A stretch of 27,314 bases of DNA from Chara braunii (taxonomy: Eukaryota; Streptophyta; Charophyceae; Charales; Characeae), in contig BFEA01000133.1 of NCBI GenBank assembly GCA_003427395.1, forward strand, positions 1,685,231 through 1,712,544, given 5' to 3'. A program made the translations under genes and the position numbers. Positions 8,908-18,960 of the stretch are shown here, piece after piece. Under the pieces are notes generated by a model. The model was given only the letters and a program-made list of their open reading frames with translations, was not told the origin of the DNA and ran no database searches. Each line of letters starts with the position of its first letter. Positions within the stretch are counted from its first letter, which is position 1.

Positions 8908-11900
8908 GCTGAAACTTGCAACTTGGAATGTCAGGGGAATGGGGGATGCACCAGGGAGAGGCAGGGGCAAAAAGAGAAGAATCAAATCTTGGATGTTCAC
9001 GGAGAAGCTCGACGTCCTGTGCATACAGGAATCAAAATTGAATGAAGCAAAGCTGCAGGGTCTTGCAGGTTGGTGGGAGGGCCCACAAGTCTGGTCGCCG
9101 GCGCAAGGTTCGAAGGGGGGGGTCGGTATCTTGATCCACCGAGACTTAGAATCGCAGGTGATAGACAGCGAAGCCGATCTGTCGGGCAAGTGGGATTGAG
9201 TCAGACTTCAAGTCGGAACAGAGGACTGGCTGCTGATGACTGTATACGCACCAGCAGAAGTGCAGAAAAGGATCACCTTCCTTCAAAGCCTTCCTAGCAA
9301 GATTCCCCAAGCGAAACACACGATTATAACTGGTGATTGGAATGTCTCTCTGGATGAGGCAATGAAAGTCGGCTCCAGAACGGCGGGCAGAGGAGATGCG
9401 CAGGCACTGCAGGAGTTAATGCAGACGGGGGAATTGATTGATGTGTTTCGCTCTCTGAAACCGTTGGCGCTGGGGCATACATGGTTCTCCAACATCAGCA
9501 AAGAGAGGGGGGAGGTGACCAGGCGAAGGTTGGACTTCTTTCTTGTATCGAACTCCCTGGCACAGCGGGTTACAACAGTCAGAGAAACAGCACACCCGAT
9601 GTCAGATCACAAGCCAGTTTCAGCAGACGTGGTGGTGGGCATCCTGGGAGAAAGGGGCAAGAGTTTCTTCAAACTAAACTCGTTAAACCTGCAGGACCCC
9701 GGGCTGAAGGCCTGGGTTCAGGACCATATGGGAGCTTGGTCCACGACAAAAGACTAGTTTGCGTCCGGGGCAGATTGGCTAGATGGGGGCATAGCCACCA
9801 TCTCAGGTATGATGAGTGTGTGCTCGTGAATTTTGGCGAAGGACCGAATCAAGGAGGGAAAAAATTGCAGAAGGAGAGTGGAGGAGGCAGAATGGCGGAT
9901 GGAACAACATCCAATCTCAGAAAGGACTTGGGCAGCAGAGAGAACTCGGAGGATTGCGGAATGGGAGAGGTTACAGACGGATAAGGAGGCTCGGTGGGAG
10001 GAAACACTGAAGCTGAAGAGCATTATTGTCCATGATAGACTGACGAAAGAAACTTTCCGAAAGCTCCTACCGAGTAAGTCCCACCAACAGGGTGTGGAAC
10101 TGAACCACCCGTTTGACTCCGACGCCGCTGCAGCAAATGTCCCTACTGAGATGCTGGAGTACGCAAGAATGTACTATGCTGATATCCTCATGTCAAGGCG
10201 CCAAGAAGATACAGTCGCATCGGACCTGTCTCAACAGATAAACAAGTGGCAGCAGATTGAGAGCACTCTAACAATAAAGGAACGCCTAAGCCTGGACAGA
10301 CCGGTGACAGTGGAGGAGCTTGCACATACCTTGAAAGAGATGGCAGATGGGAAATGCCTCGGAAGGAACAGACTCACAGTCGAATTCTTCCGCTGCTGTT
10401 GGGACTCGCTGGGCGCAGAATTGGTAGAAATCGATAATAATGTCCTCATAGGGGATAGGCTAGCACAGTCAATGACGCATGGGGTCATCTCGTTGATGTT
10501 CAAAAAAGAGGATAAGGCAAATGTAAGAAATTATCGCCCCATCTCCCTTCTCAATGTGGATTATAACATATTGGCAAAGACCCTGGCACTACGTCTAGGT
10601 CGAGTCCACCCGAGAATGGTAGAACAAGATCAAGGGGCATTTGTCCAGGGGCGATCAATATTCTTGAATATTTTAACATCTATTGAGTCTATCCAGGTGA
10701 TTCAGGACGAACACCGGGACATGGCGGTCTTGCTGTTGGACCTAGAAAAGGCATACGACAGAGTGGGTTGATCTTTTGTCCTTACCACACTGCGTAAGAT
10801 GGGATTTGGGGAAGGCTTTTGCAGATGGGTGATCGCCATGTACACTATTGCATCGTCGTCAGTCTAGGTCAATGGCCACCTCTCGAGACCCTTCATGTTG
10901 ACAAGATCATTGCCTCAAGGCTGCCCGCTCGCCCCACTCCTCTTCGTTCTGCAGTTGGAGGTGCCACTGAATTGCATCCGGAAACATCCGAACATCAAAG
11001 GGCTTCCGGTGCGGGCAGATAAAGACTGTAGAGTGAAGGCACTGGCCGACGATCTCTTCTTGATCTCAGAGAACTCGGCCTCCTCATTGTCGGCAGTAAA
11101 GTCGGTGTTGCAGGACTATGCGCTCCTCTCAGAAGCTCAAGTGAACTAGAACAAATCTTCCTATCTACTCCCCATGGAATTCTCGCTACAGGTGGAATGG
11201 GGGATGCACAGAGTTGACATGGTTGAAGGGGAGCAATTTTTGGGGGTCTTGATCAGTCTACAACTGATGAACACAACACAAGGACTGGTGTTGTAGCACA
11301 GAATTGCAGCCAAACTTCGCCTGTAGGGATCAATATGGCACCTCTCACTCTTTGGTCGGGTGATGGTTATCAACATGTCACTCCTTTCGCTACTTTGGTT
11401 TGTGGGTATGGTCAGAGAAATCGCAGCACCGGTTCTACGAGAGGTCAAGCGCCTGATTACGAGGTTTTTGTGGAAGCCAAAAGCCAAGTCTGAGGAAGGT
11501 TTCCTGGTGAAGGTCGCATGGGACTTGATTACAAACGCGAAAGACGAAGGGGGCCTGGGCCTAACAGACCCCCATCGCAAGAACCAAGCGCAGCTACGAT
11601 CCTGGCTGGCAAGGGTGGCCATGGTAGACCACCAGGAAGACTGGATCCTGCTAGGGGAGTTGATCTTGATGAAGGAATGGCAACTCAGCAGAAGGGAGGA
11701 TGTGTGGCATTGCTTCTTCATGAACTCTTTCACTAAACACAAACTGAAGTCAGAGGTATGGGAGGATTCGCAGGGCGTGGGTGGATCACCCTCCGGACCG
11801 TAGGACCCGCCCGGGTACGAAGGAGGAAGTACTGATGTAGTGCCTGTTTGAGAACGCCCACATTGTGGACAGGGAAGGGAGGGAATTCCGCGCAAGCAAT

Positions 11901-13196
11901 GCCCCGGGAACCTTTGGAAGGGCATGGGTGCAGCGAGGAGTAACAACGGTTTCAGACCTCTGGGCGTGGGAGCTTTGTACTTGGAAACCAAGGGAAGATA
12001 TTTTGACGCAATTGAGAGGACTGAGGAATGTGGAAGTCAATTGGGAGGCACTCAAGAGTGCTATTCCATCGGACTAGATAAACCTGTTGGGGCCGGAGGG
12101 TCTGGATCCAGTGGACACTTGGTATGCCCGTCGCCTGACGCTCCCTACAGAACATCCGGTGGTGTAGAGACTTCAGGGCGTGACAGAATCTGGTTTCAGA
12201 AAGGTGCAGGAATAGAGTGTGGTTCCATCGGATGACAGTCTCAACCCTGTGCAGGACCATGTTGTGAGTCTGTGGGACAATCCCCTGCAGATCAGGGTAG
12301 TGCAGAAAAGGGATGGCCGTGGGAACATTACCCGGACTCAGTGGGTAGGCCAAGTCCCACTCCGCAAGCTCACCATTGATCCCTTGGCATGGAGCTGGTC
12401 AGGAGGGAGAGTCACCAGACCCCACCCTCAAGGCCTGAACTTGGTCACATATACGCCAAGAGAATCATATGAGCTTGCAGATAAAAGGGTCAGAACCCCG
12501 GCCTCGGTGGCAGTCGCCCGCTGGTCTGCAGTGATGACAATAGACCTTCAGGATCCAAAGGGAGAGTTCAGAAAGCTATGGAGGAACCTGTCGGAGCTCC
12601 CCAATGTCAAACATGCGGGGATCCCGTGGCAATTGTTGCTGCTGGTGACGCCGTCTGCAGTCTGGCTGTGTGGAAGAGGGATGGATGTCAGCCTGGGTTG
12701 CACTCGCTGCAGATGGCCTTTCGAATTCACCCGTCATCTGTGGTGGGAATGCCCGGCCTCTAAGCGAGTTTGGAAATGGTGGGCTACACACTGGCATCTG
12801 ATGGGAGCGACAGGCACAGAATGGGATGAGAAGTGGGCCCTGCTAGGATTCGTCTCAAAAGAGTCAACAGGATTGAGAGGGTGGCCATATGTCGCTCAGG
12901 TGGCGAGAGCAGTAATCTGCTCAGTATTCTGGGCAGACAGGAATCGTTCAAGATTCAAGGGACGTCCCTTCTGCGATAATGAGATCAAGGCTTAGATCAA
13001 GAAGGGAATCATGAGGCATGCGATAAAAGTTGATTGGAGGAGGAAGGCAAAGAAAGGGAAGGCGAAGCGCTCAATGTTGTGGTGGCTCCTCAAGACTTGG
13101 ACGATGCGAAACCAGTTGGCAGGGAGCGGGGCACATGTTTTGTGTTATCCAGGTGGTTGCTGCATTCTTAGGAGTAGAGTGGGTAGGTTAGGGTAA
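8900..13196 (+). pseudogene. LINE ORF2: EEP endonuclease, reverse transcriptase, zf-RVT, broken
   Basis: About 1430 codons. EEP endonuclease: WNVRGM (Asn10), IQESK (Glu44), TVYAP, TGDWNV (Asp146, Asn148), LDFFLVSN, SDHKP (Asp236, His237); this nicks the target DNA. Reverse transcriptase: NYRPISLLNV (about 10530), FVQGRS, LLDLEKAYDRV (first catalytic Asp), PQGCPLAPLLF (about 10912-10944), and LADD (Asp717/718 at 11048-11053), where FADD or YADD is usual. The C terminus has zf-RVT with CTRC (12699-12710) and RHLWWECP. Stops: 9197, 9755, 9828, 10769, 10865, 11147, 11294, 11324; after a frame change near 11755-11765: 11838, 12075, 12165, 12210, 12993. The start ATG overlaps the ORF1 stop by 8 nt. 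No RNase H domain was seen. Confidence 0.88.
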
Positions 13197-13611
13197 AAGG
13201 TAGCAGTAGCAGGAACCAGGGCATCTCGGTTCCAGGGCCGGACCGCAGTAGGTCGGTAAGGGAGGGGTAGAGTGTCAGGGGGACTTGGAACAGTGGTTCC
13301 GATCGGTCGGGGGAGGCCGCTGTCAGGCCGTGTAGGCCTGTCTAAATAACATAGAGAGGAAGTAGGAATGTAGGTTAGGGCTAGGATAAAACAGCGATAG
13401 TGTAAGGAGTTATAGTATGAGAAGTGAATGAGTGAGACGGTGATGTGATTAGAAGGAAAAGGCCGCCTTGTGGGGAGAATTGATGGTACTGCAATTGGTG
13501 ATTCCAGCCCTGATGGCTGTAAGCAAAACCGGCTGATGCTGCCGGGATAACCCCGGGTTGATTTGTGAGGTCCCCGGCCTCGATCACTTTGATTTCTGTA
13601 ATGAATTGCTG

Positions 13612-13642
<31 letters not shown>
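13197..13642 (+). other. LINE 3' untranslated region and poly(A)
   Basis: About 420 bp followed by 27 A. It contains a terminal motif (13555-13582, with ttgtgaggtccccggcctc) that recurs near the 3' ends of the minus-strand LINE fragments at 5327-5353 and 14706-14733. An upstream piece (about 13205-13270, gaaccagggca(tc)tcggttcc) recurs in the minus-strand LINE at 18030-18085. Confidence 0.85.
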
Positions 13643-13647
<5 letters not shown>

Positions 13648-13702
13648 GAACTTTCCAAAATTCACTTGAAGCTCATAAATAAGTGAGCATATTACCACAC
13701 TA

Positions 13703-13807
13703 CAGTCTTCCCCCGAATACAACGTACGGTCATTATACCTGAATTTGGAGCATCTTTCAGTATAAATTCAGCTATAATGACCGTATGTTGTATTCTAGGG
13801 AAGACTG
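13703..13807. mobile_element. 105-bp MITE, copy 1 (TA target duplication)
   Basis: Terminal inverted repeats of about 45 bp: left cagtcttcccccgaatac... pairs with right ...gtattctagggaagactg, with few mismatches. TA flanks both ends (13701-13702 and 13808-13809). A 5'-CAGT terminus and a TA duplication are the hallmarks of Tc1/mariner/pogo-type elements. No transposase is encoded. A gap-free second copy of the same length lies at 25333-25437. Confidence 0.85.
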
Positions 13808-13809
13808 TA

Positions 13810-13909
13810 GCTCAAAATCACCTAGACCATCCCTTCGACAAAAGTACTGGAAACCGGGTCCAGTGTCCCATTCCTGTATCAAGATCTTAACTTTGAGCCT
13901 ATTTCCAAA
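13810..13909. other. Repeat remnant between MITE and U6 copy
   Basis: Contains gaaaccgggtcc and gtcccattc (13850-13876), also found at 5445-5466 on the same strand. On the minus strand this may be the tail part of the LINE fragment 14151-14600, but the link is not proven. Confidence 0.4.
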
Positions 13910-13938
13910 CTCCCTTCCAAGTCCTTCGGGACATCCGT

Positions 13939-13970
<32 letters not shown>

Positions 13971-14043
13971 GGCCCCTGCGCAAGGATGACATGCATAAAT
14001 CGAGAAATTGTCCAAATTAAAAAAAAAAAAACCTCCCTTCCAA
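13910..14043 (+). mobile_element. Retroposition unit of U6 copy B with 11-bp TSD
   Basis: Layout: ctcccttccaa (13910-13920), U6 starting at the very next base, 13 A, one extra c, and ctcccttccaa again (14033-14043). The perfect match and the full-length 5' end make this a clean example of reverse transcription of an snRNA by a LINE enzyme. Confidence 0.9.
13921..14018 (+). ncRNA. U6: U6 snRNA retrocopy B (full length, nearly intact)
   Basis: 98 nt that begin GTCCTTCGGGACATCC and include AAAATTGGAACGATACAGAG (ACAGAG box intact), AAGATTAGCATGGCCCC (with the AGC triad), TGCGCAAGGATGAC and AAATCGAGAAATTGTCCAAATT. This is green-plant U6 over its whole length, with only a few substitutions. In a spliceosome U6 pairs with the 5' splice site, U4 and U2. 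Here a poly(A) (14019-14031) replaces the normal T-run terminator. A perfect 11-bp duplication ctcccttccaa flanks the unit (13910-13920, 14033-14043), and the upstream flank lacks a TATA box or plant upstream element at the expected spacing. It is therefore a LINE-type retrocopy, probably not transcribed. Confidence 0.93.
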
Positions 14044-14150
14044 TGAGAGCCCTGCAAACCTGCTCTTGACCCATGTCTTCCTCAGCCAGCTGAGATTTTT
14101 CTTTCTGTAATCCGCGACTATTGTCAGTCTCACTCCCGCTTTTATCTGAC

Positions 14151-14586
14151 TTACTTTCTGATAGAAGGGGATATCTTCGTTCCGAAAATTTTTGCGTTAC
14201 GGACAGTCCAGATGGATTCCATTTTTATCCCTCTGCAGCAAAGTACCACATATTCTTCTCCACTTGTAATACTCCCTTTGGCGGGCAGTTTACCATGAAG
14301 TATGAAGTCATGTCGCCAGTAGAAGTCTATCCGTGTATTTTTCCAAAATTCCTTCCACCACTCCCAGATTCTGTCCGATAGCGGACAGCATAACCATAGG
14401 TGCGTAGTCGATTCCCAGCCCCAATTGCACCGGGGGCCATTTAGTGTGCAGCCCCATCCCCTTAGTGTTGAGCCAAAGTGCAATGGGGACTATCTGTATA
14501 GACTGAAGCCACTGTAGTGGTGCTTGCCTCTGGGATGGGGTTTTCTTCAAGGCTTTCCAAAGTCTATGAAGATCCCCTTCTTCCAT
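14151..14586 (-). pseudogene. LINE ORF2 C-terminal fragment with zf-RVT, frameshifted
   Basis: On the minus strand one frame from 14586 encodes a Trp/Leu-rich segment (LHRLWKALKKTPSQ...LWLNTKGMGLH) that shifts into a second frame near 14450. The second frame carries RCNWGWESTTHLWLCCP followed by WEWW, the zf-RVT pattern of plant LINE C termini. It is clearly related in layout to the main LINE (CTRC...HLWWECP...WKWW) but well diverged, so it belongs to another subfamily. The reverse transcriptase part is absent, giving a 5'-truncated, broken copy. It probably extends to about 14044, where U6 copy B interrupts it. Confidence 0.75.
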
Positions 14587-14658
14587 TCAAAGTGCTGGAT
14601 ACCCGTCTAGTCTTCATTTGGCTACCACCCCTGGTGTCAATGTACTCTTTTCTCTCTA

Positions 14659-14746
14659 TTTTTTTTTTTTTTTTAAACTTCACTTCTTATTCCAACAGAG
14701 ATCTTCGAGGTCGGGGACCTCACAATTCCACCCGGGGCCAAGGCCC
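14659..14746 (-). mobile_element. Minus-strand LINE 3' end with poly(A)
   Basis: Read on the minus strand: ccgggtggaattgtgaggtcc...cgacctcg (14733-14706), then about 30 nt, then 16 A (T run at 14659-14674 on the plus strand). The motif and its distance to the tail match the main LINE 3' end at 13555-13616. No clear target duplication was found, and the coding part is missing. Confidence 0.7.
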
Positions 14747-14747
14747 A

Positions 14748-14884
14748 CTAGCAGCTTTGAGCTACCTCAATGTCTGAATCTGGATGCTTTTGTGGAGATG
14801 TGCAGAAATGGTGTTAAGTTTGTTGAGCTGCACGTCTCCACAAAAGTGTCCAGATTCAGGCGTTGAGGTAGCTCAACGCTGCTA
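14748..14884. repeat. Long hairpin, arms about 56 bp, loop about 23 nt
   Basis: Left arm 14748-14804 (tagcagctttgagctacctc...gatgtgcag) is the reverse complement of right arm 14828-14884 with about six mismatches. The loop (14805-14827) is unrelated sequence. The size and pairing resemble either a foldback MITE or a small-RNA hairpin precursor. No flanking duplication is evident. Confidence 0.8.
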
Positions 14885-16294
14885 CCGGTTGTGACGCGCA
14901 ACCTCACGCTCTGCGATGTCTTTCGTTCGGAGTGCTAAGGGTGCAGAAAGGGGCCCCCGAAAAACAACAAGATGGGGTGTCACGGTGCCAAGGATTTTTG
15001 GAAATTGAGTGTGGGGACACAGACGGAACTGAAATCCCCCGTGTTGGTCTGATGAAGTGAGAGATCTGACCAGTTTCGGCGCGGGCTTGGAGTAGCCGCG
15101 CGCGTGGGATCCGTGACGTTGGGAAGTTTAAATTCAATCCAGGAAGTACTGTCGAACTTCCCACCGTGCCACGACCCTGCGTTTGGAGTGAAACGGAGCG
15201 GGCACGTGTTTAGTATCCCGCTTTCGCACTAGCTCCCGACGTCGTACACTACACAATTCTGAATCCGACGTGGACGACCTTAATCGCGCAGCCCTTTCCT
15301 TGTGCTCATCCTCATTCCGTGTTCGGTAGTGGAACCCCTTTCATTGGTAGTGATCAAGTCGTTGGCAGTCACTACACAAGGTGTTGGGCCAATGGGGCAC
15401 TACTGCCGACCACGGGATGACGATCGACTCGTTAAATGGTAGTAGTAGCGAGTACGGTGGAAAGTGCGTATCCACAATGACAAACCCAGTGCCGACGAAC
15501 CCAGAACACCGATTTTCATGAGGGAAGTAATATTGCCCACCGATCTTTGTGACGGCTTCTCATATTTACCACTCACAGACACGCGTCATGTCCTCGTTAT
15601 ACGGGAAGTGGCGGGGAGGGGATACGGGAGGGTGGCGCCCGGTCGGGTTGGGCCCGTTAGTCCACATGGCAAAGAATCAGGAATACTTTAACCATTCATT
15701 GTACGTATGCAACCCTATCGATCTAATCAGAGAGGCAGATTCCAGACTTCAGTCACGAGAGGAACAGACGGATCGGGGAGAGAGAAAGGAAAGCTCATGT
15801 GTGGCGAGACGCAGCCGCTGTTTCGTGCTCAGGTCGTACGTGGCAGAATCGCATAAGTAGTGTACTCCGGGCGGGGGTGCTCGCAACACTTCTTCGATAA
15901 TCACAAATCAAAACACTCTTGCATTTTCGAATCCCAACAACATTGCCCCTGCCATCGACTCGTCCCGACAATATCTTAATCAAGATGGGTTTCGTACCCG
16001 TTCATTCCCCTCCCTCATACATTCACTGTGGAAGGTGCGAAAATGGCAACCATGCAATTCCCCAACAAGGTGGCGTTAAGGGAAAATTCCTTAATGGTTG
16101 ATGCATGTGCATCTACCGTTCACAAGACAAACTCACTAGACCTGGGGACTACCCAGGAAACTAATGGGAGAGTTTCTGAAGAGGTTAGTTCCAATACGCA
16201 CAATTACCATGCTCATTCCATCACACGCCAACGATTGACTTATCATGCAGAATCATTCACACCAGCGAAAGGAAAAGGAGGAGAGAAGGAAAGA
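14885..16294. other. Unrecognised stretch
   Basis: No gene, RNA or element could be recognised. Open frames are short (up to 103 codons), overlap on both strands and lack motifs. The base composition is mixed, without long A or T tails, so this is one of the few parts that do not look like recent retroposon debris. Confidence 0.4.
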
Positions 16295-16463
16295 NNNNNN
16301 NNNNNNNNNNNNNNNNNNNNNNNNNNNNNNNNNNNNNNNNNNNNNNNNNNNNNNNNNNNNNNNNNNNNNNNNNNNNNNNNNNNNNNNNNNNNNNNNNNNN
16401 NNNNNNNNNNNNNNNNNNNNNNNNNNNNNNNNNNNNNNNNNNNNNNNNNNNNNNNNNNNNNNN
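16295..16463. other. Assembly gap (169 N)
   Basis: A run of 169 unknown bases. The true length and content cannot be told, and frames that run through it are meaningless. Confidence 0.99.
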
Positions 16464-17640
16464 AAAATCACACCAAAGAATAGATTCGCAACCAAGAGGG
16501 TGCACTTGCTACCAAATTCCAATACGGCCCCGGGCCAGTCATCCACTCAACTCAGATCACTTGTCCGCATTCTGACACCGACGATCCCGGTCGTTGCGTG
16601 TCATCCTCCTCCACTGCGATCGTCACCCCGCCAACTTGGTCTCGACGTGGCTTGCCTGGATCCCACAGTCCATCGTGGCGATCTAGCGCACCGCCAGCCA
16701 GTCTACAGTCAGCTCGTCAGGACTTTCCGACTCGCACCACACACATTATCTAGCCACTACTTCCCGGAAGCTGGCCGACGAGTTGAGAGAGAGTTTTGCG
16801 GGGGGCGCCGACGGAATTTATAACTATGAGAAGGGAGAGAGACGCGGAGAAAAACGAAGGGTGAGGCAGAGGAGGGTATAGGAGAGTTTGACAGTGATCG
16901 CCCGTCGAAAGCCATGTTGATCCCTCCTAGCTCGATCTCAGCCAATTAGAATCGTCGCGCAGTAAGACCTTACACGATGCTTCTCCTTGGTTAGATGGGG
17001 AGAGAGGACTCGACCGGGTTTTCGAGCGCGGATCTTAGAGCGGGAAGAAGAAGAGCGCGAAAGATAGCGCGAAACGGGTCGAAGATTCAGATGATCAAGA
17101 AGGAGAAAAAGGGCGTGCGCTGAGAAGGGGAGGGAAAAACAGTTACAGGGGGAGGGAGCGAGAAAGCGTGACACTGAGCGTGCGAAGAAGGACGGTGAGA
17201 GGAGCGCGGGGAGGAAGGAGGAGGGAGCTTGCTTGCATGGCGCCGATCGGCAAAAAGGGAATGGGCACCAAGACGGTTGCAGTTTTTCCCAATCCTATGC
17301 TAATTAAAAAATTGAAAGCACCATATCCGCGCGTAAAACAGGCGCGGGAAAGAAAGTCTTCCGTCCATCCATATCCCTACAAGAATTTCCCAGAGTTTTC
17401 AAGGTCGAGGCCGAGAACATTCACGCGCGGAAGGTCGTGCTGCATTCCGACAATTCCGGGATTTCTATCTGCCGAGCCAAATTCCAAGCGCACTCGCTAA
17501 GGCGCGCAAAATTCCCATGCATTTTTAATCAAAAAAAATAAAATAAAAAAAAGGAATTGACAGATTCCCACAAGGTACCTTTAATCGGGCACAGACAGAG
17601 GGGGGGGGGGAGGATCTCGGGGTCGAACTGTACACATCTG
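16464..17640. other. Unrecognised, purine-rich in part
   Basis: No recognisable gene. 16820-17235 is strongly purine-rich (gagagaga/gaagaag text). A 110-codon plus-strand frame (17168-17500) is basic and low in complexity, and I do not take it as a gene. An A-rich run lies at 17530-17553 and a G run near 17599-17610. Confidence 0.4.
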
Positions 17641-17682
17641 GACGCAGAGAAAACACGGGAAAAAGGAAGGGGTCCGAAAGAT

Positions 17683-18960
17683 GGCGCAGGTCCGGAAGCT
17701 AGTACATCACAGCTACCGGTAGTGGGACTTGGCCCTCGGAGTTATCCCGGCAGCATCAGCCGGTTTAGCTTATGCAAACCCATGTTAACTTCCTAAGCTG
17801 ATAATGGCTATGTCTACGCAGTCACGCACATCTTTATACCAAAAATTCCGTTCTGCTTCCCTGAAAGACCGCATCCCTCCCTATCCACCTCATGCTGCTA
17901 CACTATCAGTCCCTGACCTACCCTAGGCTATACTACACTCGGACCTATCATGGTCCGGTGCTCGGCCCAACACCGCCGAGAGGAACCTGGTTCCTACGTG
18001 ATACGCCTGGCACTCTCCTCCCCACCCACCCCATTGTGGTCCACTGCGACCACCGACTGGAACCGAGTGCCCTGGTTCTGCCCAATGTCCTACTTTGCTC
18101 TATTCCCTGATCCTGTTCCTACGCCAACCTGCATCTATTAAGCCACGGAGAGGTGAGCAGTCTTCCTTGTTTAATCTCAGCCAGCGCCCCGGATTTGGCC
18201 CATGTATCTGCAAACCAGCGCAGACCAGCCTGCCTGTCTCCTTGGAGTACTCTCCGGCTCCTGTCGGCCCGGATTTCTGTCTTCAGTAAGGATCCGAACA
18301 GCGTCTCCGCCTGTGGTTCCGACGAACCCTGATCCTGAAACCGTCTCCCACTCCTATCTCTCCAAATTATCCACATCATTGCAGCTCTCCCCGTCTGGGC
18401 CATGTACCCCCAGCCCTTGCTGCCTGACTCTCCTTCTGCTAGGAACCCGTGTAAGACCCAATCCCTTTTCTGAGCAACTTCCCTGCCCATCATCTTTTCC
18501 CAATGCGCAAACCACCACAGCCACCATTTCTTAGATCTGGGACACTCCCACCACATGTGGGTCATGGATGATACCGGCCATGAGCATCTGTCACGCTCTG
18601 TTCTTACCTGCATGCCCCTGTCCCTTAACCATTTGGCTGTTGGGACTGCCAGATGTGATTGTAGCCATAGTAGAGATGCTATCTTCTGCGAGGGCATGCC
18701 TGCCAGTTGACGCCATAAGCGTACCAATTGCTTCTCTGACGGAACGGGTATGAAAGGTTGAGCCTTTTCCCACCGGCCGATTAGCTTCTGAGTAAACGCC
18801 CCTCTTTTAGTCCGTCTCCTTGTGATCAGGGCCGAACTCATACTATTCAGATCTTTAATTACCTCGTTCCCCACCTTCCAGCCCCACATCCTGGGGTCGA
18901 TTCTAAGCTCTGGAATGGGCACCCCACCTGCAACAATGCTGAATGTTGACCTTTCTTTCT
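17683..18960 (-). mobile_element. Minus-strand 5'-truncated LINE of the main family
   Basis: Coding part 18922-18119, then a 3' untranslated region down to about 17738. The latter reads (minus) gaaccagggcactcggttcc and, further on, aaccggctgatgctgccggg followed by ataactccg, matching the main LINE at 13210-13235 and 13528-13553. The normal terminal motif and A tail are not present below 17738; the sequence passes instead into text shared with 887-930. The 5' end is lost near 18960. Confidence 0.8.
18119..18922 (-). pseudogene. LINE ORF2 C-terminal part with zf-RVT, open frame of 267 codons
   Basis: The frame is open upstream of 18922 as well, so the start is arbitrary and this is the end of a longer ORF2. 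The segment PIPELRIDPRMWGW matches the main LINE (PLRKLTIDPLAWSW). Further on it has RLWRQLAGMP, RCSWPVSSMTHMWWECP (zf-RVT core with CxW and HxWxxCP) and WWLWWFAHW, then the hydrophobic AQTGRAAMMWIIWRDRSGRRF that parallels AQVARAVICSVFWADRNRSRF in the main copy. No stop or frameshift is seen, so it is better preserved than the main element, but without the endonuclease and reverse transcriptase it cannot act. Confidence 0.85.

Larger units (their letters stand above)
5481..13642 (+). mobile_element. Near full-length LINE (non-LTR retrotransposon), decayed
   Basis: Order on the plus strand: GC-rich leader, ORF1 (6196-8907), overlapping ORF2 (8900-13196), about 420-bp 3' untranslated region, 27-nt poly(A) (13616-13642). 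ORF1 with a CCHC-like knuckle and ORF2 with EEP endonuclease, reverse transcriptase and zf-RVT is the architecture of plant L1-like LINEs. The 5' edge is proposed at 5481 because gagaact (5474-5480) recurs right after the tail (13646-13652), with one mismatch if extended to 9 bp. The right flank resembles a continuation of the left flank. The element is inactive: 16 in-frame stops and at least one frameshift. The internal parts are firm; the 5' boundary is tentative. Confidence 0.85.

Noticed and set aside
11161-11991. 276-codon minus-strand frame
   Set aside because: Antisense shadow of the LINE ORF2; the plus strand carries the recognisable protein text.
6196-13196. Variant genetic code (TAG read as an amino acid, as in some green algae)
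   Set aside because: TGA and TAA also interrupt the frames, there is a frameshift, and at least two stops (TGA 10769, TAG 11147) sit where related enzymes have Trp. Decay explains this better.
13921-14018. Functional U6 gene
   Set aside because: Poly(A) instead of a T-run terminator, flanking 11-bp duplication, and no plant-type upstream element or TATA box at the expected distance.
16028-16823. Frames crossing the N run
   Set aside because: Unknown bases cannot be translated; the flanking parts have no motif.
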